This document shows, piece after piece, positions 47,529 through 57,312 of a DNA stretch of 64,000 nucleotides; position 1 is the first letter of the stretch, and every line of letters starts with the position of its first letter. The stretch is from positions 31,344 to 95,343 of the forward strand of contig SSGX01000014.1 of the NCBI GenBank assembly GCA_008017155.1, read 5' to 3'. Source of the DNA: Neisseriales bacterium (GTDB lineage Bacteria > Pseudomonadota > Gammaproteobacteria > Burkholderiales > UBA11063). Both the position numbers and the translations under genes were made by a program. The notes below the pieces were generated by a model. It saw only the letters and a program-made list of their open reading frames with translations, was not told the DNA's origin and did not search any database.

Positions 47529-48401
47529 ATGGCAAATAATTATAAAGGGATTATTCTGGCAGGCGGTAGTGGTACACGCTTACATCCGGCTACACTTGCG
47601 ATGTCAAAGCAGCTGCTGCCAGTATATGATAAACCAATGATATATTATCCGTTGTCAATATTAATGTTAGCTGAAATTAGAGAGGTTTTGATTATTTCAA
47701 CACCACAAGATATTTCGCGTTTTGAACAGTTATTGGGAGACGGTAGTCAGTGGGGAATTAGCATCTCTTACGCAATTCAGCCAAGTCCGGATGGATTGGC
47801 ACAAGCATTTATCATTGGCGAAGAATTTTTAAATGGTAGTCCGGCATGTCTGATTCTTGGTGATAATCTATTTTACGGTAGTGGAATGACCGAGCTACTT
47901 ATCTCCGCACAGAATGCAAATGGAGCTACAGTTTTTGCTTATCAGGTAGCTGATCCAGAACGTTATGGTGTCGTTGAGTTTGATGCCAACAAAAAAGTGA
48001 TTAGTATTGAGGAAAAACCTAAAGAACCTAAATCAGATTTTGCGGTAACCGGGTTATATTTCTATGATAATAGTGTAGTGAGAATAGCTAAAGAAGTAAA
48101 GCCATCAGCTCGTGGTGAACTTGAAATTACTGATCTAAATCGCCTGTATCTGGAACAAGGTAAATTAAATGTTATTACGATGAAGCGTGGCTTTGCATGG
48201 CTTGATACTGGTACTCATGATTCATTGCTTGAAGCCTCTAATTTCATCCAGACAGTTGAACATCGGCAGGGTATCAAAATAGCTTGCCTAGAGGAAATTG
48301 CCCTTCATAAAGGATGGCTAGCAAAGGATACCCTAGCTGAAAGATTGTCTGGTATGGGTAAGAGTACTTATGCTGAATACCTACGGCGGATTATTAAATA
48401 A
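47529..48401 (+). CDS. rmlA: Glucose-1-phosphate thymidylyltransferase
   Basis: 290 residues. Makes dTDP-glucose from dTTP and glucose-1-phosphate, the first step of dTDP-L-rhamnose synthesis. The nucleotidyltransferase signature [20 protein letters not shown] is followed by [36 protein letters not shown] and [12 protein letters not shown]. It follows the WbpB-like gene by 13 bp; a GAGAGAT ribosome binding site precedes the ATG. Confidence 0.96.
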   Translation: MANNYKGIILAGGSGTRLHPATLAMSKQLLPVYDKPMIYYPLSILMLAEIREVLIISTPQDISRFEQLLGDGSQWGISISYAIQPSPDGLAQAFIIGEEFLNGSPACLILGDNLFYGSGMTELLISAQNANGATVFAYQVADPERYGVVEFDANKKVISIEEKPKEPKSDFAVTGLYFYDNSVVRIAKEVKPSARGELEITDLNRLYLEQGKLNVITMKRGFAWLDTGTHDSLLEASNFIQTVEHRQGIKIACLEEIALHKGWLAKDTLAERLSGMGKSTYAEYLRRIIK

Positions 48402-48410
48402 GGTTAGACT

Positions 48411-48977
48411 ATGGAGTTTATAAAAACAGCTATCCCAGAAGTAATTCTTATCAAGCCGAAGGTATTTGGTGATGATAGAGGATTCTTCCTAGAGTCATAT
48501 AAAAAATCACTGTTTGTGGCGAATGGTATTGATTACGATTTTATTCAAGATAATCACTCTATGTCGGCTAAAGGGGTATTGCGTGGTTTACATTACCAGT
48601 TAGACCCAAAAGCACAAGGAAAATTGGTACGTTGTGTTAGTGGTAGTGTTTTTGATGTAGCCGTTGATATTCGTCGAGGCTCACCAACATTTGGACAATG
48701 GGTTGGTTATGAATTAAGCGCTTCTAATAGACAGATGCTATGGATTCCTCCAGGCTTAGCACATGGCTTTATTACCCTAGAAGATAATACTCAATTCCTA
48801 TATAAGACAACTAATGATTATGCTCCAGAATATGATCGTGGGATAAAATATGATGATCCTGCAATCGGTATAGTTTGGCCAAAAGTGGGGGAGTTACTTT
48901 TATCAGCAAAAGATCAGGCACAACCATTATTGAAAGATGCGGAAATAAATTTTATCTTTGGAAAAGAGAATGACTAA
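48411..48977 (+). CDS. rmlC: dTDP-4-dehydrorhamnose 3,5-epimerase
   Basis: 188 residues, a cupin-fold enzyme of the rhamnose pathway. [32 protein letters not shown] (catalytic His), [19 protein letters not shown] and [10 protein letters not shown] are diagnostic. AAGG precedes the ATG. The end overlaps the rmlB start by eight bases. Confidence 0.96.
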   Translation: MEFIKTAIPEVILIKPKVFGDDRGFFLESYKKSLFVANGIDYDFIQDNHSMSAKGVLRGLHYQLDPKAQGKLVRCVSGSVFDVAVDIRRGSPTFGQWVGYELSASNRQMLWIPPGLAHGFITLEDNTQFLYKTTNDYAPEYDRGIKYDDPAIGIVWPKVGELLLSAKDQAQPLLKDAEINFIFGKEND

Positions 48978-50034
48978 AACATTATTAGTTACAGGTGGTG
49001 CAGGATTTATTGGTTCAGCAGTAGTCCGGGAATTGATTCAAAATACAGACTATACGGTGATAAATATTGATAAGCTTACTTATGCTGGCAATCTTGAATC
49101 ATTAAAAAGTGTAGAAAATAATTCAAGATATAAATTTGAGCAAGTGGATATTTGTGATAAGACTAATATTCAGCGGATTTTTAATGATTATCAGCCAGTT
49201 GGAATTTTGCATTTGGCGGCGGAAAGTCATGTAGATCGTTCGATAGTTGGTCCCGGTGAGTTTATTGAAACAAATATAGTTGGGACTTATAATTTACTTG
49301 AGTGTGCCCGGGAGTATTATAACCAGCTTAGGGATAAAAGCCAGTTTAAATTTGTTCATATCTCAACTGATGAAGTATTTGGTTCACTTGGCGATACTGG
49401 TTATTTTAGTGAGGTAACAGCGTATGATCCGCGTAGCCCGTATTCGGCATCGAAAGCAAGTAGTGATATGCTGGTGCGTGCGTGGTATCATACCTATAAT
49501 TTGCCGATAGTTATAACTAATTGTACCAATAATTATGGTCCATACCATTTCCCAGAAAAACTGATTCCTCTTGTGATAAATAATGCACTGCAAGGTAAAT
49601 CACTACCAATTTATGGTAAGGGTGATAATGTGCGTGATTGGCTTTATGTAGATGACCATGCTCGGGGTATTATTCTTGCTTTTGAAAAAGGGCGGGTTGG
49701 TGAAAACTACTGTATTGGCGGACATAATGAGCGTACTAATCTTCAGGTGGTAGAAACTATCTGTCGGATTCTGGATGACTTAAAACCTAAAGCAGATAAA
49801 ACTTCATACTCTAATCAAATTGCATATGTTACCGATCGTGCGGGACATGATTACCGCTATGCGATGGATCCAGCAAAAATTCAATCTGAATTAGGTTGGC
49901 AGCCACAGGAAGACTTTGATTCCGGAATCAGAAAGACAGTTAAATGGTATCTGGATAATCAGGAATGGGTAGCGCATGTAATTAGTGGTGAATACCAAAG
50001 CTGGATCAAGCAGAATTATATAGGACGTAATTAA
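48970..50034 (+). CDS. rmlB: dTDP-glucose 4,6-dehydratase
   Basis: 354 residues, short-chain dehydrogenase family. [11 protein letters not shown] binds [11 protein letters not shown] and [10 protein letters not shown] are family motifs, YSASKAS holds the catalytic Tyr and Lys, and [14 protein letters not shown] follows. The ATG at 48970 ([13 protein letters not shown]) has GGAAAAGAG upstream and is preferred to 48958, which is inside rmlC. The stop overlaps the rmlD start by one base. Confidence 0.96.
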   Translation: MTKTLLVTGGAGFIGSAVVRELIQNTDYTVINIDKLTYAGNLESLKSVENNSRYKFEQVDICDKTNIQRIFNDYQPVGILHLAAESHVDRSIVGPGEFIETNIVGTYNLLECAREYYNQLRDKSQFKFVHISTDEVFGSLGDTGYFSEVTAYDPRSPYSASKASSDMLVRAWYHTYNLPIVITNCTNNYGPYHFPEKLIPLVINNALQGKSLPIYGKGDNVRDWLYVDDHARGIILAFEKGRVGENYCIGGHNERTNLQVVETICRILDDLKPKADKTSYSNQIAYVTDRAGHDYRYAMDPAKIQSELGWQPQEDFDSGIRKTVKWYLDNQEWVAHVISGEYQSWIKQNYIGRN

Positions 50035-50927
50035 TGGCAAAGATTTTGGTTTTAGGTGCAAATGGACAGCTTGGTAGTGATCTGATGAAGATATTTGTCA
50101 ATACAACACATGAAGTTTGTGGGCTAACCCAGATGGATTTGGATGCCGCTTCGGTAGATGCTGCTTCTCAGCTTGCAAACTATACTGGTTACGATTATGT
50201 GATAAATTGCATCGCGACAACTAATGTCGATGGTTGCGAAGATAATCCAGATCTGGCATTTGTTTTGAATAGTGCCTTTGTTGTGAAGTTGGCAAAATTT
50301 TGTCAGGAACAGCAAAGTATATTAATTCAGATATCTACTGATTATGTTCTTGATGGTACAACTGATAAGCCAATTTTGGAAACTGCTAAACCAAATCCTT
50401 TAAATGTTTATGGCTTATCCAAATATGCTGGGGAAATTGCGGTAAATTCTAATTGTAATAAATATTTCATCTTACGTGTGGCTTCATTATTTGGTATTGC
50501 TGGGGCAGCGGGTAAAGGTGGCAATTTTATTAATACTATGTTAAGACTTGCAAATGAAAAAGATAGCTGGCAAGTAATTGATGACCAATTTAGCTCTCCA
50601 ACGCATACACTTGATGTGGCACAGGCTATTTGTAGTCTAATTGATGATAAAATTACTGATTTTGGGATCTACAATTGTGTGAGTAGTACGGGTTGTAGCT
50701 GGTATGAATTTACACGAGAAATCCTTAGTCTAAGTGGACTAAATCCAGATAAGGTAAAACGGGTTAGTTATAAAGATTATCAGTTTAAGGCTAAACGGCC
50801 ACAATATACGATACTGGATAATTCAAAATTAGCTAAATATCATGTAATGCCAGATTATAAGCAGGCATTAGAGGAATATCTAAAATTGAAACAAATGATT
50901 AATAAGAATGAGAGAACAAATGCATAA
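50034..50927 (+). CDS. rmlD: dTDP-4-dehydrorhamnose reductase
   Basis: 297 residues, final enzyme of dTDP-L-rhamnose synthesis. LGANGQLGSDL binds NAD(P)H, ISTDYVLDGT and NVYGLSKYAGE (catalytic Tyr and Lys) are present, and FSSPTHTLDVAQAI matches the family. It is coupled to rmlB by one base. The order rmlA-C-B-D differs from the common rmlBDAC. Confidence 0.94.
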   Translation: MAKILVLGANGQLGSDLMKIFVNTTHEVCGLTQMDLDAASVDAASQLANYTGYDYVINCIATTNVDGCEDNPDLAFVLNSAFVVKLAKFCQEQQSILIQISTDYVLDGTTDKPILETAKPNPLNVYGLSKYAGEIAVNSNCNKYFILRVASLFGIAGAAGKGGNFINTMLRLANEKDSWQVIDDQFSSPTHTLDVAQAICSLIDDKITDFGIYNCVSSTGCSWYEFTREILSLSGLNPDKVKRVSYKDYQFKAKRPQYTILDNSKLAKYHVMPDYKQALEEYLKLKQMINKNERTNA

Positions 50928-52203
50928 TAGAATAGTATCACTAGTTGGGCTTGGATACGTTGGGTTGCCTGCAGCGGTTGCCTTTGGAAAACAGAAGCAG
51001 GTTATTGGTTTTGATATTAATCCACAGCGAATACTTGAACTCAAGCAAGGAATTGATCGCACCGAAGAAACGACAACAGAAGATCTTGAAGCAGCAGATA
51101 TCCTTTTTACCTGTGATATTCATGATTTGAAAAAAGCTGATTTTCATATTGTTGCGGTACCAACTCCAGTTGATGATGCTCATGTACCGGACTTAACCCC
51201 GGTAAAAAAAGCCTCAGAGACTGTAGCTAAGGCACTTAAAAAAGGTGATATAGTTGTTTATGAATCTACCGTTTATCCGGGTGTTACCGATGATATATGT
51301 GTTCCAATTCTTGAACATATTTCAGGATTGCGTTATGGTGAAGATTTCACGGTTGGCTATTCTCCAGAACGGATAAATCCAGGTGATAAAGAGCGCAGTT
51401 TTACGACTATCCACAAGATTGTTTCTGGTTCAGACCAGAAAACTCTCGAAATCGTTGCTGATGTATATGCGAGTGTGGTTATTGCCGGAGTACACAAAGC
51501 TAGTTCAATTAAGGTTGCCGAGGCTGCTAAAGTGATTGAAAATTCTCAGCGTGATCTAAATATTGCCTTTATGAATGAATTAGCGGTTATTTTTGATCGG
51601 ATGGGAATTGATACAGAAGAAGTGCTTCAAGCTGCGGGTACCAAGTGGAATTTTTTACCATTTCGTCCGGGGTTAGTTGGCGGTCATTGTATTGGTGTTG
51701 ATCCCTATTACCTAACCTATCGGGCTGAACAGATCGGTTATATTCCGCAAGTAATTCTTGCTGGGAGAAGGATCAATGATAATATGGGGCGTTATGTTGC
51801 GCGTAAAGGGATTAAATTATTACTTAAGCATGGTTTAGCTATTGATAATTTGGATGCGGTGGTGCTTGGATTCACCTTTAAGGAGGATTGCCCGGATGTC
51901 AGGAATACCAAGGTAATTGATATAATCCGTGAACTTGAAGACTACAATGCTAAAGTTTATACCCATGATCCGGTGGCTGATAAAGAAGATTCATTTCATG
52001 AATATGGAGTTAAATTCTACGAGTTTAGTGAGTTACCTCAAGTGCCATTACTGATATTGGCAGTCTCTCATTCTGAATTTAAAGAAATTGAATTGAATAA
52101 TTTGCTAGCAAAAGTTAAGCCCGGTGGAGTAATTTTGGATGTTAAATCTGTATTGCCAAAAGATGAAATCCTTGCCCGTGGATATAGATTGTGGCGTTTG
52201 TAA
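50920..52203 (+). CDS. wbpA: UDP-N-acetyl-hexosamine 6-dehydrogenase (WbpA/TviB family)
   Basis: 427 residues from ATG 50920. The NAD motif LVGLGYVGLPAAVAF, VAVPTPVD, VYESTVYPGVT, YSPERINPGD, the central KVAEAAKVIENSQRDLNIAFMNE and the catalytic Cys257 in GGHCIGVDPYYL match the UDP-GlcNAc/GalNAc dehydrogenase group. It oxidises the sugar C6 to a uronate with NAD+. GAGAG sits five bases before the ATG at 50920, which favours it over the ATG at 50908; both overlap rmlD. GlcNAc rather than GalNAc is inferred from the WbpB-like gene in the same operon. Confidence 0.82.
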   Translation: MHNRIVSLVGLGYVGLPAAVAFGKQKQVIGFDINPQRILELKQGIDRTEETTTEDLEAADILFTCDIHDLKKADFHIVAVPTPVDDAHVPDLTPVKKASETVAKALKKGDIVVYESTVYPGVTDDICVPILEHISGLRYGEDFTVGYSPERINPGDKERSFTTIHKIVSGSDQKTLEIVADVYASVVIAGVHKASSIKVAEAAKVIENSQRDLNIAFMNELAVIFDRMGIDTEEVLQAAGTKWNFLPFRPGLVGGHCIGVDPYYLTYRAEQIGYIPQVILAGRRINDNMGRYVARKGIKLLLKHGLAIDNLDAVVLGFTFKEDCPDVRNTKVIDIIRELEDYNAKVYTHDPVADKEDSFHEYGVKFYEFSELPQVPLLILAVSHSEFKEIELNNLLAKVKPGGVILDVKSVLPKDEILARGYRLWRL

Positions 52204-52221
52204 TTTTGGAGAAATTTTAAT

Positions 52222-53205
52222 ATGTTTAAAACAGTTGTTGCCCGTGAATATAATTATCAGGATGTATATTTAAGACCTCGTCATACGGTGGTTAATAGCC
52301 GTAAAGAGTGCGATACCTCAGTGACACTTGGTAAACATAAATTTATTATGCCAGTTTATCCTTCAAATATGAAGTCAGTAGTTAATGTTGATACTTGTGA
52401 ATATCTTGCTAAACGTGGCTGGTTTTATACTATGCATCGCTTTAATGTTGATCAGGTTGAATTTGTAAGTTATATGCAGGAAAATGGGCTGGTAGCTTCG
52501 ATTAGTATTGGCGTTAATGATGATACGATTGCACAGTTAAAACAGTTACAGGTAGCTGGACTTACACCTGAATTTATGACACTTGATATTGCAAATGCCT
52601 GGTGTCCAAAAGCCGAACGGATGATAAAATATGTAAAAGACCATTTTGAGTCTTTTCTGATTGTTGGGAATATAGCAGGTAGCGATGCAGCTAAAGATGT
52701 TCATAGCTGGGGAGCGGATGCAATCAAAGCCGGGATTGCAGGCGGTAAAGTCTGTATTACCAAAAATAAGACTGGTTTTCATCGTCCAATGGTATCCACA
52801 ATTCTAGATTGTGCCAGTTACACTCGTGAAGCGGGGGTTCCTTTGATTGCTGATGGTGGTATTGTTGAACATGGTGATGTAGCCAAAGCATTTGCTTGTG
52901 GTGCTAATCTGGTAATGGCGGGTAGCCTTTTTGCGGGTTATGATCAATCAGCTGGTAATATTATTGAAGTTACCATTGATGGGCAAGCTTCACCCCGTGC
53001 CTTTAAAGAGTACTACGGCTCAGCTTCACAGTATAATAAGGGTGAATATAAGAATGTTGAAGGTAAAAAAATTCTGATCGACTACAGGGGTAATATGGAA
53101 CGACTTCTTAATGAACTTAAAGAAGATCTTCAGTCTTCAATTAGCTATGTAGGAGGAACTAAAGTCGATGATTTAGTTCATGCCGAAATCATTTCCATTA
53201 GCTAA
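52222..53205 (+). CDS. guaC: GMP reductase
   Basis: 327 residues, the length of the Firmicute-type GuaC. Converts GMP to IMP with NADPH. NSRKECDTSVTLGKHKF, YPSNMKSV, MHRF, the catalytic-Cys loop GGKVCITKNKTGF (Cys178), IADGGIVEHGDVAKAFACGA and the C-terminal LQSSISYVGGTK match the family. There is no CBS pair, so it is not IMP dehydrogenase. GGAG precedes the ATG. It is 18 bp after the WbpA-like gene and ends in a terminator, so it seems to be the last gene of the polysaccharide operon. Confidence 0.9.
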   Translation: MFKTVVAREYNYQDVYLRPRHTVVNSRKECDTSVTLGKHKFIMPVYPSNMKSVVNVDTCEYLAKRGWFYTMHRFNVDQVEFVSYMQENGLVASISIGVNDDTIAQLKQLQVAGLTPEFMTLDIANAWCPKAERMIKYVKDHFESFLIVGNIAGSDAAKDVHSWGADAIKAGIAGGKVCITKNKTGFHRPMVSTILDCASYTREAGVPLIADGGIVEHGDVAKAFACGANLVMAGSLFAGYDQSAGNIIEVTIDGQASPRAFKEYYGSASQYNKGEYKNVEGKKILIDYRGNMERLLNELKEDLQSSISYVGGTKVDDLVHAEIISIS

Positions 53206-53230
53206 TCTGATTGGTTTACTTACCAAAATT

Positions 53231-53259
53231 GAGTTGGCATATCTGCCAGCTCTTTTTTT
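53231..53259 (+). terminator. Terminator after guaC
   Basis: GAGTTGGCA (53231-53239) pairs with TGCCAGCTC (53244-53252), one T-G wobble, then seven T. Confidence 0.9.
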
Positions 53260-53577
53260 ATTGGATAATAAAAAACCCCACTATGTCGTATGATGAATAT
53301 TCATGATGAACCTAGTCAAAATTTTAGGTCTGCTTGTAGCTTAATGGGATCATCCTCAAGGAACGATACACGCTCGCCACATGAAAGCTAACCTATCTAA
53401 GAGCATCATTGGTTCAAGAATATTACTTCTACTACGCGAACACTGTAGGGCAATAATTATTTTACCTTAGAAACTCGTTAGCGTGTATTAAATTATTATA
53501 TTATTTTTCTAATAAATTTCTGGATTTGAATAAGTTAAAATAATTCAATGTGATAATTTCTTATCTAACCTGCGGTT
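53260..53577. other. Intergenic region with inverted repeats, possible small RNA
   Basis: No long frame. It is less AT-rich than its flanks. A 12-bp palindrome ATGAATATTCAT lies at 53293-53304. ATACACGCT (53366-53374) and AGCGTGTAT (53480-53488) form a long-range inverted repeat. On the minus strand the segment near 53270-53290 reads AGTGGGG followed by six T, and could pair with an upstream CCCATT, giving a terminator-like end. Confidence 0.35.
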
Positions 53578-54453
53578 TTAAGACACTATTTGGTTAAAAC
53601 ACCATCCAATAAAGTTAATGAAAGCTTGCGCTTTGTTATTGTGTTCACTACTATTTGACATTAAATAATAATCGACTATACCAAAGTGATAATTTGGTAA
53701 TATTTGAATGAGATTACTCTGTTTATAATGTTCTTCAAGGCAAACTGCAATTGCATGATGTGCCTGTGCTATTTCAATAGTCTGATAACAGCTATTTAAA
53801 AGCATTTTGCTTTTTGGGTAAAACTGGGTTGCTTTACCATCTTTTATCCTATAGGCAATCGTACTTGAGGGTAAATCGTTGTTTTTAAGTATAACATGAT
53901 GGTTGGCAAGATCACCAAGCTTTCTCACTTCCCCATACTGTTTGATATATTCATCTGAGCAGCAAGCAACTAATTTTGCCGAGTATAGTTTGCGAATTTT
54001 CTGGGTTGGGCGTTCTGGTAAATGAGAAATTATTGCAATATCATAGTCGCTTCTTAGCATATCAAAGTCAGTATTGATATAGTCAATATCTAATTCAAGT
54101 TCTGGGTGATCCTGCATGAATTTACCCAGATGTGGATTAATAATTTCAATTGATACAGTTATTGGTAGCGCGACTCTCAACCTACCTGAGATAGTATTTT
54201 CCTGTTGCTTTAGATGCTCGATAGCGTTTTCGATATAGTGTGCATGATCCTTAAATTTATGAAATAAAGTATTTCCTGCATCAGTCAGAGAAAAATTATG
54301 CGTATCTCTTTTTAGTAGTGATACTCCTAGTAACTCTTCAAGGTTTTTTATTCGCCGACTAATAGTTGGTTGTGGAATTCCAAGTATCGTTGCCGTTGTA
54401 CTATATGAGCCACATTTGACTAATTGAGTAAATAAAATAATATCGTCGTACAT
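53578..54453 (-). CDS. LysR-family regulator 1
   Basis: 291 residues. An N-terminal helix-turn-helix (about 17-36: SYSTTATILGIPQPTISRRI) is followed by the periplasmic-binding-protein-like effector domain. It resembles the DmlR/AaeR type with the LEELLGVSLLKR context. It is one of four related regulators in 53.6-60.7 kb, all on the minus strand. It lies downstream of the large exported protein gene at 54638, on the same strand. The effector is unknown. Confidence 0.88.
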   Translation of the reverse strand: MYDDIILFTQLVKCGSYSTTATILGIPQPTISRRIKNLEELLGVSLLKRDTHNFSLTDAGNTLFHKFKDHAHYIENAIEHLKQQENTISGRLRVALPITVSIEIINPHLGKFMQDHPELELDIDYINTDFDMLRSDYDIAIISHLPERPTQKIRKLYSAKLVACCSDEYIKQYGEVRKLGDLANHHVILKNNDLPSSTIAYRIKDGKATQFYPKSKMLLNSCYQTIEIAQAHHAIAVCLEEHYKQSNLIQILPNYHFGIVDYYLMSNSSEHNNKAQAFINFIGWCFNQIVS

Positions 54454-54500
54454 CGTAATAACCTACTAAAGCTTGTTTATTTAGTTTGTGAGTATGATTG

Positions 54501-54538
54501 AAATAAGCTATACCTTGATTTTGGGGCATAGCTTATTT
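54501..54538. terminator. Hairpin between LysR 1 and the exported protein gene
   Basis: AAATAAGCTAT (54501-54511) pairs perfectly with ATAGCTTATTT (54528-54538) around a 16-nt loop. It is downstream of the minus-strand gene at 54638. The U-tail is weak on that strand, so it is a candidate terminator or mRNA 3' stabiliser. Confidence 0.45.
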
Positions 54539-54637
54539 TCTTATAATTAGCTAATTATTTGAATATGTGATTTTAAAATACCACATCATTATTAAAAGAT
54601 GTGGATTTTGATGCACCATGCTTTCTCTAATATATAG

Positions 54638-57094
54638 CTAATCTGTAGTGTTGATTTCAAAATGGTTATTTCCTTTATCAGAAACACAAGTTTTTAGATT
54701 TTTTCCAAATTTAGTGTTGTAGCTGTGGCAAAAACCATTCTCCATCTTTAGATTAAATGATGGTGTATCATCCTGTCCAGCCTTGTTAATATCTTGCATA
54801 CCATATGAATATTTAAATCCTACCACTTTCTCATTATTATAAAAAACATCAGTAGAATTAGGTGCAAGATTATGATTTCCTGAAGATATACCACTAATTT
54901 TCGGTGCGTAATATAAATAGTTATAACTTGATTTGTTTTGTAGGAAACGGAAACTGGTTGTTATTGTATATTTTTGCCAATTAACAGTCTTAGGGTCTCT
55001 GGTAACATTAATATGAGTATTTCCACGCTCGCCACTAATTACAACAAAAGTACCATCGGGATAAGCAAGAGTACGATCATCAAGCTGTTTACAAATGAAA
55101 GTTGGACAGAATAATCTAAATCCCCAAGCCCATTCATCACGCCACCTTACATCACAGCCAAAGTTATTGCATTGAGATTTCAAGATACTAGTATTTCCCC
55201 ATGCGCCATATTTCACTCCAAACGCATACTGTGTATTTGCTGGAACGTTACCCCCACTTACCGCATATATTGCATACCTTGGCTCGACATCTCCCTGTTT
55301 GCTTACGTTTGTTTCATAGTTAGGACGATTCATTCGAATATGATTGCCATTTATCACTTCCATTGGACGATTCCATTCGTAAAGATTGACATTGCCCTGT
55401 TCATACAAGCGTATGAGATGCTGATAATTTAACTCTGAGTAGACAGGAATATCATTAAAGGCTTTAGAATTGTAAAATCTACCCTTACGCCAGTGTATAA
55501 TATCACTACTGTATTTAGCCCCATCTTTTCCCCACCAAGTACGGAACTCTGTATGATCAACATGCTCTAGGCGAACTATTCCATCATAACTATTATCTAC
55601 AGCATTTTGTGGAATAAACATAGCTTGATCATTAATAACATGAATAGAACTATTTTGATAACTTGTTAAAGGAATACTAAAATTAGCTGGATTAGGCCAA
55701 TTTGAACGTGAGTTCCCGCCATAAGTACCAATAAGAGTAGTTCCATCATACGATGTAATAGTCAACCCAGCCAAAGAGGATAGTTTTATAGGGTCTAAAC
55801 GACCGTCACTACTAAATTTCGATGAATCATTAAATTTTAAGCCAGTTGGGCCATAAATATCTTTTAAAGTATTCTTATCAATAGGTAGTTTATCTAGTAA
55901 TAATTGTATTTTTTTAGCATAGAACCCGCGTACTACTGCGGCATTTTGTAGTATTGTATTATTAGATGATACTCCATTAATTTTAATTGCAATATGCCCA
56001 TCATAAATACTCGCATATGGGAAATCTTTACTAATTAGTGTAGCTCCAAGTGTATCAATTTGCTGCATGCTTGCAATAGCGGCAAGAATATCGGTATAGC
56101 ACTTTATATATTCTGCATTATAAAAACTATTTAGCGCAATATAATTAACTTTTGCATTATCACGACTAGTTTCATACATTAGAGTGTCAAGAGTATGTTT
56201 TATATTTATTAAATTATCACCATTATCACCCAAAATTTTGCTTAAAGCTAGCTTGGCTACATCACGTCTAGTTTGAAAAAAATCCATTATTACGGTTAAT
56301 CGTTCAGTCTTCTGTTTAGCTTTCATATATTCAATTAAACTATTATTAGATGGGTTTAAAGTGTAGCTAATCTGCTGAGATAGTTGATTAATAATTGCTA
56401 ATTCACCATTAAGACTACTAACCTTGTCTTGGAATCTGTCTTTATTATACTGAGTATAAAAATTTATTAATTTATTCTCAAGGATTTTTACTTGAGTACC
56501 AACTTGACTAATCAGATCAATGGCTAGTGACAACTGTTTATTAGTTGTAATCAAGTCAATACTTCCTCCACCATTCTTCGGGAAAATCAATTCTACTATA
56601 CCACCAGCAAAATCACTGACTGGTTTAAATGGTGGGAAAATCGCAGCAATAATCTTAAAGCTTGCGCCAACACGCTGGGATATTTCTTTATAATCACCAA
56701 GGTTATTGCTATCAATATTACTTCGTGATGCATCAGATATAGCTAAATTGCTAAGATTTAGATTATTGGAATTTAGGTTGATATTATAAATATCGTCACC
56801 CGGAAGATTAGCAAATTTTTCAATTGATGCATTACCAATTTTTTTGCCGTTATTAGCCGCATAAATATTAACTTCATAAACCCCAGGAGTTAATGAGACT
56901 CCTGCTATCGTAATGTCACAATATGAAACGTTAGCACAGTTTTGTGTAGCTGATTTTATTCCGCCAATTGTAGGGATTTCAGCTTTAATAACCGTATAGT
57001 TATTAAGTTGCGCAGAAGGAAGACTTATTATGGTATTAACTGCATAGCTATTTAAAGCTAGACAGGTTAAGAGACTAATCAGCTTGGTTTTCAT
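54638..57094 (-). CDS. Large exported protein, helical N-terminal and beta-rich C-terminal half
   Basis: 818 residues, not recognised. ATG 57094 has AGGGG upstream and starts a clear signal peptide (MKTKLISLLTCLALNSYA); the frame extends 7 codons further but this is rejected. Residues 20-95 look like a small beta domain with a Cys pair (NCANVSYC). Residues about 125-400 are mainly helical: a Gly-containing hydrophobic segment FAGGIVELIFP is followed by long amphipathic helices. Residues about 420-818 are beta-rich with many Trp and Tyr and several Cys. The layout recalls proteins whose helical bundle inserts in membranes and whose beta domains bind targets, but this is inference only. It is flanked by LysR genes. 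Confidence 0.6.
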   Translation of the reverse strand: MKTKLISLLTCLALNSYAVNTIISLPSAQLNNYTVIKAEIPTIGGIKSATQNCANVSYCDITIAGVSLTPGVYEVNIYAANNGKKIGNASIEKFANLPGDDIYNINLNSNNLNLSNLAISDASRSNIDSNNLGDYKEISQRVGASFKIIAAIFPPFKPVSDFAGGIVELIFPKNGGGSIDLITTNKQLSLAIDLISQVGTQVKILENKLINFYTQYNKDRFQDKVSSLNGELAIINQLSQQISYTLNPSNNSLIEYMKAKQKTERLTVIMDFFQTRRDVAKLALSKILGDNGDNLINIKHTLDTLMYETSRDNAKVNYIALNSFYNAEYIKCYTDILAAIASMQQIDTLGATLISKDFPYASIYDGHIAIKINGVSSNNTILQNAAVVRGFYAKKIQLLLDKLPIDKNTLKDIYGPTGLKFNDSSKFSSDGRLDPIKLSSLAGLTITSYDGTTLIGTYGGNSRSNWPNPANFSIPLTSYQNSSIHVINDQAMFIPQNAVDNSYDGIVRLEHVDHTEFRTWWGKDGAKYSSDIIHWRKGRFYNSKAFNDIPVYSELNYQHLIRLYEQGNVNLYEWNRPMEVINGNHIRMNRPNYETNVSKQGDVEPRYAIYAVSGGNVPANTQYAFGVKYGAWGNTSILKSQCNNFGCDVRWRDEWAWGFRLFCPTFICKQLDDRTLAYPDGTFVVISGERGNTHINVTRDPKTVNWQKYTITTSFRFLQNKSSYNYLYYAPKISGISSGNHNLAPNSTDVFYNNEKVVGFKYSYGMQDINKAGQDDTPSFNLKMENGFCHSYNTKFGKNLKTCVSDKGNNHFEINTTD

Positions 57095-57312
57095 AGATAC
57101 CCCTTTTGTAATCAAATTTAAAATTACTAATAATTAACATAAGGTATTATCCTTTAATTCAGATTATTATGTATATGAACATTTACGTATAACAACGATT
57201 CATTTTTGAAGATTATATAGAAAAAAGGTTATTATGACAATTTTTATAATTTCAAAAAGTCTATGATTTTGGGCATTTCTAAAGACTTTATTATTAGCTA
57301 AATAATGGATCA

